Of a stretch of DNA of 64,000 nucleotides, positions 9,841 to 20,967 are shown in pieces. The translations under genes and the position numbers were made by a program. Source of the stretch: Gordius sp. MW1 (taxonomy: Eukaryota; Nematomorpha; Gordioida; Gordea; Gordiidae); contig OZ038532.1 of NCBI GenBank assembly GCA_964036665.1, forward strand, positions 12,666,537 through 12,730,536. Direction: 5' to 3'. Below the pieces are notes generated by a model. It was given only the letters and a program-made list of their open reading frames with translations, searched no databases and had not been told where the DNA came from. Every line of letters starts with the position of its first letter. Position 1 is the stretch's first letter.

Positions 9841-12800
9841 ATGAATATCAGAAATTTAGATTTAAATGATTCTTCCCCTTCTGATATTTGTCAAATGTTA
9901 CCATCGACATTGTTTTCTAATGAACACCATTCTTCCCAGGAAATTGATTACAGTTCTATTCAAATTAACGGGAGTCAACCACTAACCAAATTCTCTAGTA
10001 ATCAACCTCAGATAGCGGGTAAATTACTATTTAAAATGAAATAATTTTTAATTTTATTTACCGATATGCATTAAAGTGTGTAAATTTACAACTTTTGTTA
10101 CCGATAAAAGACAGAAAACTTTGCTTTATAATAAATATAATTTTTACCAACCAATAATCAATAAGTTCATGTTAAATGCAGCGAAATTGCAAAAAAATTT
10201 ACCTGACCAAAAAAAGGCTGTTCACCTCTAATACACTTAGCAATAATAAATTAATCATCTTTTACATGGGCAAACGCATGATTACAATATGGAGTGCAAA
10301 TAAATAAAAATAAATTTTTAGATTTAATAACATGGCCTGAAGACTATAGAGATAGACCCTTTAAAAAGTAAAATTTAATAGTCTACGGTTTTACAAGTTG
10401 GGCTACAAAATATAATAAAATAATTAAATGGAAAACCATTTGTCTCACAGCTTTAAAACATCTTTAACGTTCTGTATTCTATACACAGAATTTATATCCC
10501 TATAATAGGTCCTATTTGTCTTAATTTTTCTGCCCGAGCCCTTCCCTGTTCCATTCTATAACTAAACAGCCCGCACAGGCCCGACCGAACCCTTCTAATA
10601 GTCCTCGGCCATGCCCTAATTGTTAAAGCTACACTGCCCGGCCATGATTTTTTAATTTTTAGCAATAACTTTGATATACTTTCGAAAAAAAAGTGTATTA
10701 ATTCTCGTTTTTTAGACCATGATTAAAAATATTATTCTTATAAAATCAAATAAAAAATGACAAAATAGCACAGCTAAACAATGTAATAGACTATGTAAAA
10801 AATCTTGTTAAGCCCGAATTGCTCGAACCTAAGGCCCGATAGGGCCTACCCAAATCTAAATTTACGACACTTGCCTGCTGGCCCGTAGGCCGAGCGGGCC
10901 TGGCAGGGGTATGGACTTTTCTGTTCTTTGATCTATATAATATTATTAATAAAAATGTTATAAAACCTTATTGCCACTTCCTCCCACCATCCTGTCTACC
11001 TGCCTGTTTGATATAATTTATATTCAACTTCAAATTTATATATACAAGAGTATAAAAATTTTTTTTCAAGGTTTAAATGTTGAATTATTATCAATTTACA
11101 TTAAACAGTGTTTTAAGAAAAGTTTGTTTATTTATAATTTATGGTTAAAAAATTATTATTAGAGAAAGTCAAGGACGAGTTACAAAATGAACATGTTAGG
11201 GTTACAAGACAACATTCCCTAACTCAAAAAAAACTTTCGGATGTATTTGTTAACATGTTGAAAATATTAGGAGAAGACCCCAAACGTGAAGGTCTTTTAA
11301 AAACACCGGATCGAGCAGCTAAAGCTTATATGCATTTTACTCGAGGGTATGATATAGAATTAAAAGGTAAACTATCATTTGCAATTAATAATATCGATGT
11401 AGTGCTTAGTGTGGTAGAATTTTTTATCATTATTGCATTTTAATATTTATATTTTTCTGACGAAATATTTTTATTTATAGATGTAATAAATGGGGCAGTA
11501 TTTGATGAAAATCACGATGAAATGGTTATTGTTAGAGATATTGAACTATTTTCCCTGTGTGAACACCATTTGGTGCCTTTTATTGGAAAAGTAAGCGTTT
11601 TTAGATTTTGTTCAAATTAGATTTTTTGTTAAGTTTGAAAATTAAAATTTTTTTAAAAGATACTCATAATAAATATTCACCTATTGATAGCATATGTTGG
11701 CCGCCGGGGGGGGGGGGAGTATGATGGGACAAAAATAGAAAAATTAAAAATTAAAAAATAGGCTAAAATTCGGTTTTGATTTGCAATATTAAAATAAAAA
11801 TTATAACAATAATATAAAAATGATATTTATATGTAGATAATTATAATGATAGAGGTAAAAGATATGATGAAGCTTTCATATTTGTCTTTGATATATGCAC
11901 ATACATGAAAATTTTGATAAATTTAGATCTATTATTAGTAAATTAATATTTTTATTAAGCTATATCTAGCCAACCAATTTAGTAATTAAATAAACAATCA
12001 TACTGAAAACCACAATTTATATAGAGGTTATTCCAGATGTTATTTATAATTTAAATTACACATTTAATTTATTAGTGTTTTTCAAAAGAGCCAATGTCGA
12101 GATAATCGCAAGATTGCCCAAAATAGCCTTTAGTATTAAAAAAAATAATTTAAATTAACATGATTTTGCATGTTTTAAATGTACCCCCTCCCCAAAATTT
12201 GTATTTAACTCCAAAGACCATTTTTTATTAACCCTCGAGAGGATTCGTGGGACCCCACGGACCCCACGATAGTTATAAACTTAAAAATAAAACGCGTTTA
12301 AAGACGAATTGATCTAGTCTTTTCAGTAGTCTAATATTTTACCAAGAACTAAATTTGGGGAAAATTTTATAACTTTTGGCCCATTACTTTTTAAAATATA
12401 GCATCTTTTTGGCCACAGGGGTCCTGTGTACCCCATGAATTAATGTTTTTATTTTTATATCATCATATGTTTGTGCAATTATATTTTTTATGCATTTCCG
12501 ACTTTCTTTTAATAAAAAATTATTTTAATTTTGAATCATTTTATGGTATATGATGTTAAGAGGTAAATTGAGGCTAGGCATTGAAATTAAAAAAAAAATA
12601 ATATGACGTCAGAAAAATGTTAATAATTTTTGTATATTATTTAATTATTTATCAAAATTTATACCATCAATTAAGAGTCCTTTACAAACATATATTCAAA
12701 ATTTGAGATAATTTTAATTAATAGTTTGATATAGTTATAAGAAGTTAAAAAATGGGGCCAAATATAGCCCACGAATGCTCTCGCGCTCGGGATTTTTAGG

Positions 12801-15800
12801 AATACTCTCGAGGGTTAAAAACACCCTGTTAACCTATCACCTTCCCTTCTCTACATATAGATGTAAAGTTGCTATTATACTCCGATTTAGACGTAAACAC
12901 ATAGCTAGCATATGTGCTCGGACGCCTAAGCTTTGTCATCAAGAGGGGTAAAATGCTTGAGGAGTTAAGTTGTAACAGCAAATACAAGCTCAAGCAGTAG
13001 GAATATTAGCTTGTTTACAACTTTTAAAAGCAGTTTTGTACGAGCAATTGCTGAGAGCAAGTTGCTCATCCATTTTGCTCAGCGAATGTGTTAATAAATT
13101 ATGTGACATTCGCATTTAATCTGCTCAGCAAATGTGTTAATTATTTATGTCTTATGTGACATATCACCTATCCCCTCTTCCCTATCTCACATAGCATGAA
13201 ACGTTGTTATTCTTATTTTAAAAAGTCCTCCTCTCTCCCCATTTTATAACTCGCTTAACCCAAAAATTTGTATGGACAATAATACATTAACAGATGGGTC
13301 ATTTTTGGAGATTTCTTCACAAGTTCCTGAGGAGAGATCAATAATTTAATTCTAACTAAAAAAGAGATATAAGACATCTAAATAAAATACATGTAAATTA
13401 AATAAAAATATTTTTGCCATGTTTTACACAATAAATTTCAAAATCTTTTGACAAAATTGCCAAAATAAATAAATTCACATTACATTGTAACCTGGCTTAA
13501 AAAACCATAAAATTAAAATATTAAAAATGTCAAAAAATTTATTAGCACCTGGGTGAGACAGAATATTTAAAATTTAAAACAATAAGACGTATTTTTGGCA
13601 TGTAGAAAGGCTTAATTTTGAAAATTAATCAGATTATAGCCATCTATTTATATATAATATTTTATAAAGCGAAATTTCCCACCTTTTATAAAACTTTGCA
13701 TTGTGTCCTGGACTAAAAATATTATTAAATATAAATTTAGAAACAAAGCCATAAAGATTGTCAAAAAAATATTTGAACAATGAAACATAATTTCGCCATT
13801 TATAAAAAATTAATTTAAAAATCATTTTAGATATATATAATGAAAATCTAAAAAAAAAAATAGTTCGCACCTTTAATAAAATTATAACATTGACACCTGT
13901 TCTTAAAAAAGATAAAATAAAAAGTTAAATCATATTAAAATTGTCAAAAAAATTATTACCACCTGGGTGAGACATTAAAAATTTATAATTAACACAAATT
14001 TCTGGCATGTATAAAAAATAAATTTTAATATCATTAACCATATTTTAGCCATATATAAAGAAAATTGCAAAAAAAAATTCGCCCTAAAAACATAAATTGA
14101 TAACAAATAGCCAGTGGCGTAGGGAGGGAGTGGTTTTCCGGTTAGAATTCCTCCCATGATTTTCAATTTATAATTTTTACATTGTATATTTAATAAAAAA
14201 AATATTTGTTGGAATTTTACTTTCAGTATTTTATTATTTTTACGCAAATGTCACTTTAAACTTTTAGGAAACAAAACATTTTGATCCAAAACAATAGTTA
14301 CAAAAAATTTGACCTTAAAAATTTTGTAACCCCCTTGAGGAAATCCTACTTACGCCTATGCAAATAGCCATAATTATAATGTGTTGAACAACAGAATGTA
14401 CTAAAACAAAACACGCTTTATTTCAACGCACGCTTTAATTATCACATTATAATATGCTATGAGCAGTTTAGAGAAACTGCTTGCTCATAGCATTTGCTCA
14501 TTAAATTGGTCAGTTAACTTTTGCTGCTCAGGCACACAGCTCTATGCATGAGTTAGTTTTTGCTACTACCTCTTCGCCTCTCAAGCATTTTCATCTGATA
14601 CATCAAAAGCCTCATGAGTAGAGTAGGATACACAGTGCGTGTGAGCAAATTACATCACTACCTCTACAACAGTTGAGTTAACGGAAAATGTTAAACAAAT
14701 CCGATACTGGTTGTTTTAATTTAAACTTAATTTCTTAATACCTGACTTAATACTTTTTAAATTAATTATTATTTCTTGAAGAATGCTTTAAGGTATTAAT
14801 ACAATTCTTTATTACTAGTGCTATAATATTTTTTCTTATTAATTGCACCCCGTTATAATGGCCAATAGATGGCCGTAATATAAACTATTCTATTGATCCA
14901 TCGTGGTTATAATAATTTTATTAATATCTATTATTGACATGTTTAATAACATGGCCATGTTTAGTGTGTCCTTAATACAAAAATACATAATAGATATATA
15001 GCGATAAAGAAAGGAACATATGGTTTATTCACGGAAAACATTAATAACAGTCGAAAACCAAAATTACTTATCGCAAATCTAAATAATGGGATGTGTTGGT
15101 TAATATTCAAAATAGGGTTGACTCTGCGTGCGTATATTTCTCTCCGTATCACGACCACTACAGATACTCCCCCTCTAAAAAAAAGAAAAAGATATGTATA
15201 CATCAAAATTTTTAAGCAGTAAATTTCCGTGGAGTAGTTATAGTTCTTCCATATCTAGACAACCGTTGTTGAACAGGTGAAGTGTTACTATCCTCTTCTT
15301 TTGTTTCGATCCATGCTGGTTTAAGTCTATCAATAGATATGGTTTGTTCTTTGTTATCTTTTGTCACTTTAAAAAATTTCTTACTCCTTTTTACTACCTT
15401 AAACGGTCCATCGTATGGGAGTTGTAAAGATTTCTGACCGTGTCATTACGTACAAAAACATACTCTGATGTTTTTAAATTAGGGATATATTCCTTCTTAT
15501 CATGTTTTAGGGCAGAATTTTAAATTTTGCATTATTTCTTTAAGTCTAATTACATAACCTGGTTTAGATGATTCTATGAACGATTTTTGAAAAAATTCCC
15601 CTGGTAGCCTTAACGTCGTCCCATAAACCATTTCCGAAGGTGTGTATCCGATATCTTCTTTGATTGTCGACCTAATGCTGAGAAGAATTAATGGTAGTGT
15701 TTCACTCCATTTTGTTGTATCTTCCTGTGTCATGATGGAAGCCTTTAACTGCCTATGGAACCGCTCAACTAACCCATTAGCACGGGTGATAGGCTGTAGT

Positions 15801-18800
15801 TCTGATATGGTCAGATCCTAATGTGGATGATAATTCTCGGAATAAACTGGATGTAAATTGAGCCCCTCTATCAGTAGTTATAACCTTTGGGACACCAAAA
15901 TTGGCAACCCAGTATTCAATAAATATTCGTGCTAAATTTTCCGCGGATGTCTCGTTGATTGGTATTGCGATTGGCCATCTCGTAAAGCGATCGATGGCTG
16001 TAAAAATATGGGTGTAGTGAGATGAAGGTGGTAAAGGGCCTACCACATCCAAATGCACGTGACTGAACCTCTCGTCGGTGTCGTCAAAAATGCCGGGTGA
16101 AGTGATGGTGTGTTTGTTCACCTTAGATTTTTGACATTTAATGCATTCTCTTGTCCAATACCGAATATATTTGTTCATTGATGGCCACACAAAACTGCGG
16201 GTAATGAGTCTTTGAGTTGCCCGAATCCCGGGATGTGAGAGAGAGTGAAAGTGGTTGAAGAAATTTTTCCTCAGTCTTGTAGGTATAAGTGGTCGCGGTG
16301 CACCTGTAGATATGTCACACAGAATGTCTTTTTGACAACTGGGGCTTTTTAATTTCACAAGACGCAAAGATTTTGTGTTAAGCAGTAACTCCGGATCATC
16401 CATTTGGTTCATAACTATTTGGTTGTCATTAGGACAAAAAGGTAGAGTTAGAGACGTTATGTCTGACCGAAATAATGTGTCCGCTGTAATGTTACTATTA
16501 CCTTTTATAAAGCGAATGTCGGTACTGAATTGCGCGATATAATCCAAATGTCGAATCTCTCTGGGTGAGTAACGATCAACTTTTGCCTGGAAAGCATAAA
16601 TTAAAGGTTTATGATCCGTAAATATAGTGAAATGACGTCCTTCCAATATGTGTTTGAAATGTTTAATTGCCAGAAAAATAGCTAGTAATTCTCGTCCAAA
16701 TGTACTATAGCGTGTTTGAGCTGCTAATAGTTTTTGAGAAAAAAAAGCTAATGGTTGCTGTTTGTTATCAATTATTTGGTGTAAAACTCCCCCTACTGCT
16801 ATGTTCGAAGCATCTGTGGTTAACGTTAACCAACTGTTTGGTTTTAAAAATCCTAAATTAGTTGCTTTAATTATACTTTGTTTTAGGAGATTAAATGAAT
16901 TAATTTCTGCGTCCGTTATTTTAATCTCTTTCTCATCATTGTTTAATAGGTCGGTAAGTGGTTTCGAAATTGAAGCACAATTTGGTATAAACCGTCTATA
17001 AAAATTCACCATACCTAAAACACGTTTCAAACTCTTCATTGTTTGAGGAATCGGAAAATCCCTAATCGCGTCAATTTTGTTTGACAAGGGGCGTATGCCA
17101 TTTTGATCGACGTGATGACCAAGAAAGTTTAATGATCTTACCCCCAAAGAACATGTTGATAGATTTATCCGAATACCGTATGTTTGTAATCGTTTAAAAA
17201 CTGTTGCGAGGTGTAATTTGTGTACATGTTCTGTGGAACTGGCGATAAGTGTATCATCAATGTAGGCGTACACAAAATCCAACCCATTAAAAATGTCATC
17301 TATGAGGCGCTGAAATGTTTGTGCTGCGTTCCGAACTCCGAAAGGCATTCTTAAAAATTCAAACAGCCCAAAAGGTGTTGTGATTGCTGTCTTCGGGATG
17401 TCCTCTGGTGCCACCGGAATTTGATGGTAAGCTTTTACCAAATCCAACTTTGAAAAAATGAATTTGCATGTTAGATTTAAAGTAAAATCATGTAAATGTG
17501 GTATCGGGTATCTATCAGGTCTTGTTGCGTAATTAAGCATTCTAAAATCTCCACATGGATGCCATGTCCCTGGGGCCTCTTTTGGGACCATGTGTAAGGG
17601 GGATGACCATTTACTATGTGAAGGTCGTATTATTCCTAATCTCCTTATTTCTTCAAATTCTTTTTTTGCTATTTGAAATTTTTCGGGGTTTAAACGTCGT
17701 GGAGATCAATGGATCGCTGGTCCTTTTGTTATTATATGGTGTTTGGTATTATGTTTCACTTTGTCATTAAAATCCGGTGGCTTGGTAATATCCGGAAATT
17801 ATTTTAATATGGAGTAAAAATCATTATTTTGTGAAATTGGGCTGCTAATGGGATTAGTTATATTTGATACTTTTAGAGAAAAATTTTGTGGATTAATTAG
17901 GCGTTTATTTTTAATGTCAATTATTAAACCAAAATATGATATAAAATCAGAACCTAATATAGGTGAATGTACATCTGCTATCAAAAATGTCCATTTGAAT
18001 TCTCGTTTTAAACCTATATCTAATGATAACGATATTTTCCCACAAGTATTTATATCGCTCGAATTTGCTGCTTTTAAACATATATAGTTTAGTGCTACCT
18101 TCATTTTAGTGGTAGGTGGTATTACACTGATTTGCGCTCCAGTGTCAATCAAATAGCGGAGCCCTGATATTTTGTCAAATACGTAGAAAAAGCGATTATT
18201 GTTGTTATGGCCGGATCCAGCTATCGCCTTTACTGGTAGGCCTGCCTTTTATAAACCTTTTCCAATGGCGTTTTATCCCCAGGTGTTATGGTACCAGCAC
18301 CAGGGTCTGTCGCTCGAAATCCCAGGTGGGCGAAAAAGGGTCTGGGTTTGACCTATCTTTTCTAATGTCCTATTTAGAGCAGATAAAACATCTGTTAGTT
18401 CTTTAGGGTATGCATCGGTGGAGTGTTTTTTTTGGTTATGAATGTTATTAACATAATTAGTTTTTTTGGCCAGTACGATGCGGTCGGCTGTTTCCGCCAA
18501 TTTCTCCAGTGCGTATCTTCAGTAAACGAGACTAATATGGGAATTAGTTCACAAGGTAATTTATTGAGCCAGAGTTCCTTTAGAATCTTTTGGTCAAGAA
18601 CGTATGTTCCCACTAAACTCTTCATGTATCGCAAAAGCTGAGATGGGGATCTATCCCCTAAATCCATTGCATCAATCTTGATTCATCGGAGTCGCCTACC
18701 CTCTTAGTGCTTGTTTGAGTTTCTGATATGGTTGATCAGGTAAGACATTAATGATTAAATCCTCCACTTCCTCAGCGATTTCGGGTGGTAATGTCTCAAG

Positions 18801-20806
18801 AATATAACTAAATTTTGATTTCTCAGAGGTAATTGCCTGATACGGCTTCTGCCTGAGCTAGCCAATTTCTAACATTTCTGCGGTAAAATGTTGAAATTTC
18901 CGTTGGATAGTTGCTTCACATCCCTCTTTCTCTGTAGAATTTTCCATTTTGAAAAGAGATGATTGTTTGCGAGCAATAACTAATTAATTCGTGAGATTGT
19001 TGGAGGGAAAAAAGAACGGGGTCACCATATTATAGCGATAAGAAAGGAACATATATTTTATTCACGGAAAACATTAATAATAGTCGAAAACCAAAACCAT
19101 TTATCGCAAATCTAAATAATGGGATGGGTTGATTAATATTATAAATAGGGTTGCCTCTGCGTGCATATATTTCTCCGTATCACGACCACTACAGATATGA
19201 CAAAATATTTATGTTGGTGATTAATAAGACTTACACCTTTAAAGTACAATGAAATTTTTTGATAGAGGTAAACTAATTTTGACTTGGCCTCTACCCTTGC
19301 TTAGTTAAAATGCAATGAATCAGAAACACTAAACTTAAAACGAATCATCCTTTAAAATTTATATATGAGCATATTATTAATTTTCATCATTTTTAACGAC
19401 CACTGATTCATTTTCATTGTTTAACAGTATATTACTAACAAATTATATAGCATTTTAATTAATTTTATAAAGTTATTCCCTATTAAGCTAAAAGGCTAAG
19501 GACCATTGTCCAAACTTATATTTTCTTACTTAAACTGATATAACTTATTTACTAAACATTTATTTTGTTTATACATGCTTAATAAAGGTTTCTATCGGAT
19601 ATCTGCCAAACAAAAAAGTTTTGGGTATCAGCAAATTAGCTAGGTACAATAATTTTATTTTATTTATATAACTCTTTAAGGATCGTAGAAATTTTTAGTC
19701 GAAGATTACAAGGTAAAATTATATTAGACATCAAATTTTTTCAAGAAAATAAAAATACAAATACTTTTAATAAAAACAAATAAAAGTTACAATTAAAATC
19801 AATAAGATTTTTAACCGATAGAAGTTTATTTCCAAAGAATTTTTAGCTAGTATTATTCAAAATTCTCTGTAATAAGCCTTTTGGGGAAGGGTAATATCTT
19901 TTAAAGGTAAATTATAAAGTGAGGAAAAAAAGTTCCGTGTTGTAAGACTAAGGGGTTGTTTATATAGTAAGTAAAGAGGTTAATCTGAATAATCCTTTTA
20001 AGGTAATGTTCAATTGCCGAATTTTATTAATATACACCATTGGCTATTTGCGTCCTAATATATATAATTAATCTAATTAATTATTATTTAAATTAACTTA
20101 CACAATGGGTTATTTGCGTATTTGTTACTACAAGCCTACCAATTAAAATATAACCTTTTTACATTATTCTTCTAACACTTATATTTAAAGTAATCAAATT
20201 ACAGCCCAATTTTAAACAAATTTACCCATTATACGGCTACTGCAATATGGTAAATTTGATTAACATATGTAGTTATTAGGATTTGATATAAAATTTTTAT
20301 ATAAAAACGGTCTCGTCGGATAGATATAACATTAAATATGCTTATTGATTAATTTGTAAATTAGACTTATCAAAAAACGCGTTTTTTTCTCGTTAGGCCA
20401 AATTCGAGCATCATTTTATCTTAAAAAACAAAATATTATTTGCAGACCACATCAAAAGCTTGCTAGATGGCCTCTAGAATACTAAGCAGAAATCAGTTCA
20501 AATGAATTATGTTTTTGTAATACATAATATATTACTTACATCATTATTAGTTCAAGAAAGATTAACGAAACAAATTGCCGTTGCTGTGACCGACGCTATA
20601 ATGCCTACAGGTGTAGGTGTGGTTGTTGAGGCTAGGTAAGATAAATTATTCATTAATAACAAATATTTAACATTTTTAGTCATATGTGCATGGTAATGAG
20701 AGGCGTTCAGAAGTACAATAGCAAAACAATTACCAGCACAATGTTGGGAACCTTTCGTGATGATCCTAAAACAAGAGAAGAATTCTTGCAACTTATAACA
20801 CATTAA
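9841..20806 (+). CDS. GCH1: GTP cyclohydrolase I (Punch/GCH1 homologue), 7 exons
   Basis: Joined exons 9841-10018, 11163-11366, 11481-11590, 19588-19643, 19681-19712, 20551-20635 and 20680-20806 give 263 residues with all phases consistent and GT/AG at every intron. The enzyme turns GTP into dihydroneopterin triphosphate, the first step to tetrahydrobiopterin and, in insects, pterin pigments; it forms a cytosolic decamer. The N-terminal 65 or so residues are variable and Ser-rich. Then come [20 protein letters not shown] and the zinc/active-site CEHHLVPF in exon 3. Exons 4-5 give [18 protein letters not shown] and VEIFSRRLQ. Exon 7 holds the second zinc Cys in [10 protein letters not shown]. 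It ends [17 protein letters not shown]. Exons 4 and 5 are only 56 and 32 bp. Intron 3 is about 8 kb because transposons have landed in it. Confidence 0.95.
10500..10915. repeat. GCCCG-rich repeat in intron 1 of GTP cyclohydrolase
   Basis: Dense GCCCG/CGGGC motifs at 10530-10640 and 10810-10910 flank an AT-rich middle. The pattern resembles the island at 8430-8605 and suggests a non-autonomous element with GC-rich subterminal repeats. No clear target duplication was found. Confidence 0.35.
12232..12814. mobile_element. piggyBac-like MITE, copy A (TTAA-flanked)
   Basis: The element starts CCCTCGAGAGGATTCG and ends ACTCTCGAGGG. It is bounded by TTAA on both sides (12228-12231 and 12815-12818). 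TTAA targets with CCC-starting ends are the piggyBac rule. It is 583 bp and non-coding. A diverged copy in the opposite orientation starts at 37744. It sits in intron 3 of GTP cyclohydrolase. Confidence 0.8.
13400..14105. repeat. Degenerate tandem repeat, about 200-bp unit
   Basis: Three units start near 13490, 13699 and 13890 with variants of CATTGTAACCTGG. Each contains AAATTGTCAAAAAATTTATT, and two contain CACCTGGGTGAGACA and GGCATGTA. The repeat is diverged and has no coding sense. Confidence 0.5.
14112..14360. mobile_element. hAT-like MITE (249 bp, exact 8-bp TSD)
   Basis: Begins CAGTGGCGTAGGG and ends CTTACGCCTATG. The 8-bp duplication CAAATAGC is exact at 14104-14111 and 14361-14368. 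It belongs with the group of CAGnGGCGTA elements elsewhere in the window, several with G/C homopolymer runs inside the ends. Non-coding; in intron 3 of GTP cyclohydrolase. Confidence 0.85.
14998..15162 (-). repeat. 3' LTR of the intronic gypsy element
   Basis: 165 bp, matching 19032-19193 in the same orientation. The minus-strand start TGTAGTGGTCGTGATACGG follows the polypurine tract directly. The LTR is unusually short for gypsy. Confidence 0.88.
15500..17591 (-). pseudogene. Pol (RT, RNase H, integrase) of the intronic gypsy element, one frameshift
   Basis: 15777-17591 is open for 604 residues. RT comes first, with [28 protein letters not shown] and the catalytic YIDDTL. RNase H follows, with [14 protein letters not shown] and [11 protein letters not shown]. 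Then come the integrase HH-CC finger (HPGIRATQR...CIKCQKSK), the first core Asp (HLDVVGPLP) and the second (TTDRGAQF). After a frameshift near 15777 the frame at 15500-15775 carries on with the last catalytic residue region and a tail ending [10 protein letters not shown]. The single shift and a stop keep this copy from making a complete integrase. All catalytic motifs still look intact, so it is fairly young. Confidence 0.85.
17799..18152 (-). CDS. Retroviral-type aspartic protease of the intronic gypsy element
   Basis: The frame opens with [13 protein letters not shown], the DTG catalytic triad. It continues to [21 protein letters not shown], the conserved 'ADV..PILG.DFL' block of gypsy proteases. 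The true product would be part of a longer gag-pol polyprotein; the ATG shown is only the first in the frame. It would cleave the polyprotein inside particles. Confidence 0.75.
   Translation of the reverse strand: MIDTGAQISVIPPTTKMKVALNYICLKAANSSDINTCGKISLSLDIGLKREFKWTFLIADVHSPILGSDFISYFGLIIDIKNKRLINPQNFSLKVSNITNPISSPISQNNDFYSILK
18273..18960 (-). pseudogene. Gag remnant of the intronic gypsy element
   Basis: Two overlapping minus frames (18395-18667 and 18273-18500) continue one another through a frameshift. They contain LRYMKSLVG and [10 protein letters not shown], a block common in CsRn1-type gag (LLREMRRLAG...LRELWLQRLP). The tail reads [14 protein letters not shown], matching the C/H-containing end of these gags with a single CWYH finger. 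Earlier gag sequence up to about 18960 is open only in pieces. Not functional as it stands. Confidence 0.7.
19032..19193 (-). repeat. 5' LTR of the intronic gypsy element
   Basis: 162 bp, matching 14998-15162. It is followed on minus by the primer-binding site TGGTGACCCCG at about 19017-19027. The GATAT target duplication lies outside at 19194-19198. Confidence 0.88.
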
Positions 20807-20967
20807 GCTTTATAAGTTAAATTTCAAAACTATCATAAAAGATTATCAGTGGAAAATTATCATTATTAAAGATATACATTATGTGATTTGAACGTTTCAA
20901 CATACATTAAAGTGTTCCAATTAATTGCATTGAAATAATAGGCAAGTTTTTGTTTATTACTTGGTAA

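Larger units (their letters stand above)
14998..19193 (-). mobile_element. Complete gypsy-type LTR retrotransposon, CsRn1-like
   Basis: LTRs at 14998-15162 and 19032-19193 (about 165 bp, a dozen or so differences by eye). On minus each begins TGTAGTGG. The 5-bp target duplication GATAT is exact at 14993-14997 and 19194-19198. Next to the 5' LTR (minus) is TGGTGACCCCG, a match to the tRNA-Trp 3' end as in CsRn1-type elements. Next to the 3' LTR is the polypurine tract AGAGGGGGAGTATC. Gag, protease, RT, RNase H and integrase follow in order on minus. At 4.2 kb it is compact. It lies antisense inside intron 3 of GTP cyclohydrolase. Confidence 0.92.

Noticed and set aside
14961-15206. Minus frame of 81 residues across the LTR
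   Set aside because: Runs through the gypsy 3' LTR and polypurine tract; no coding value.
20552-20803. Minus-strand 83-residue frame
   Set aside because: Antisense of GTP cyclohydrolase exons 6 and 7.
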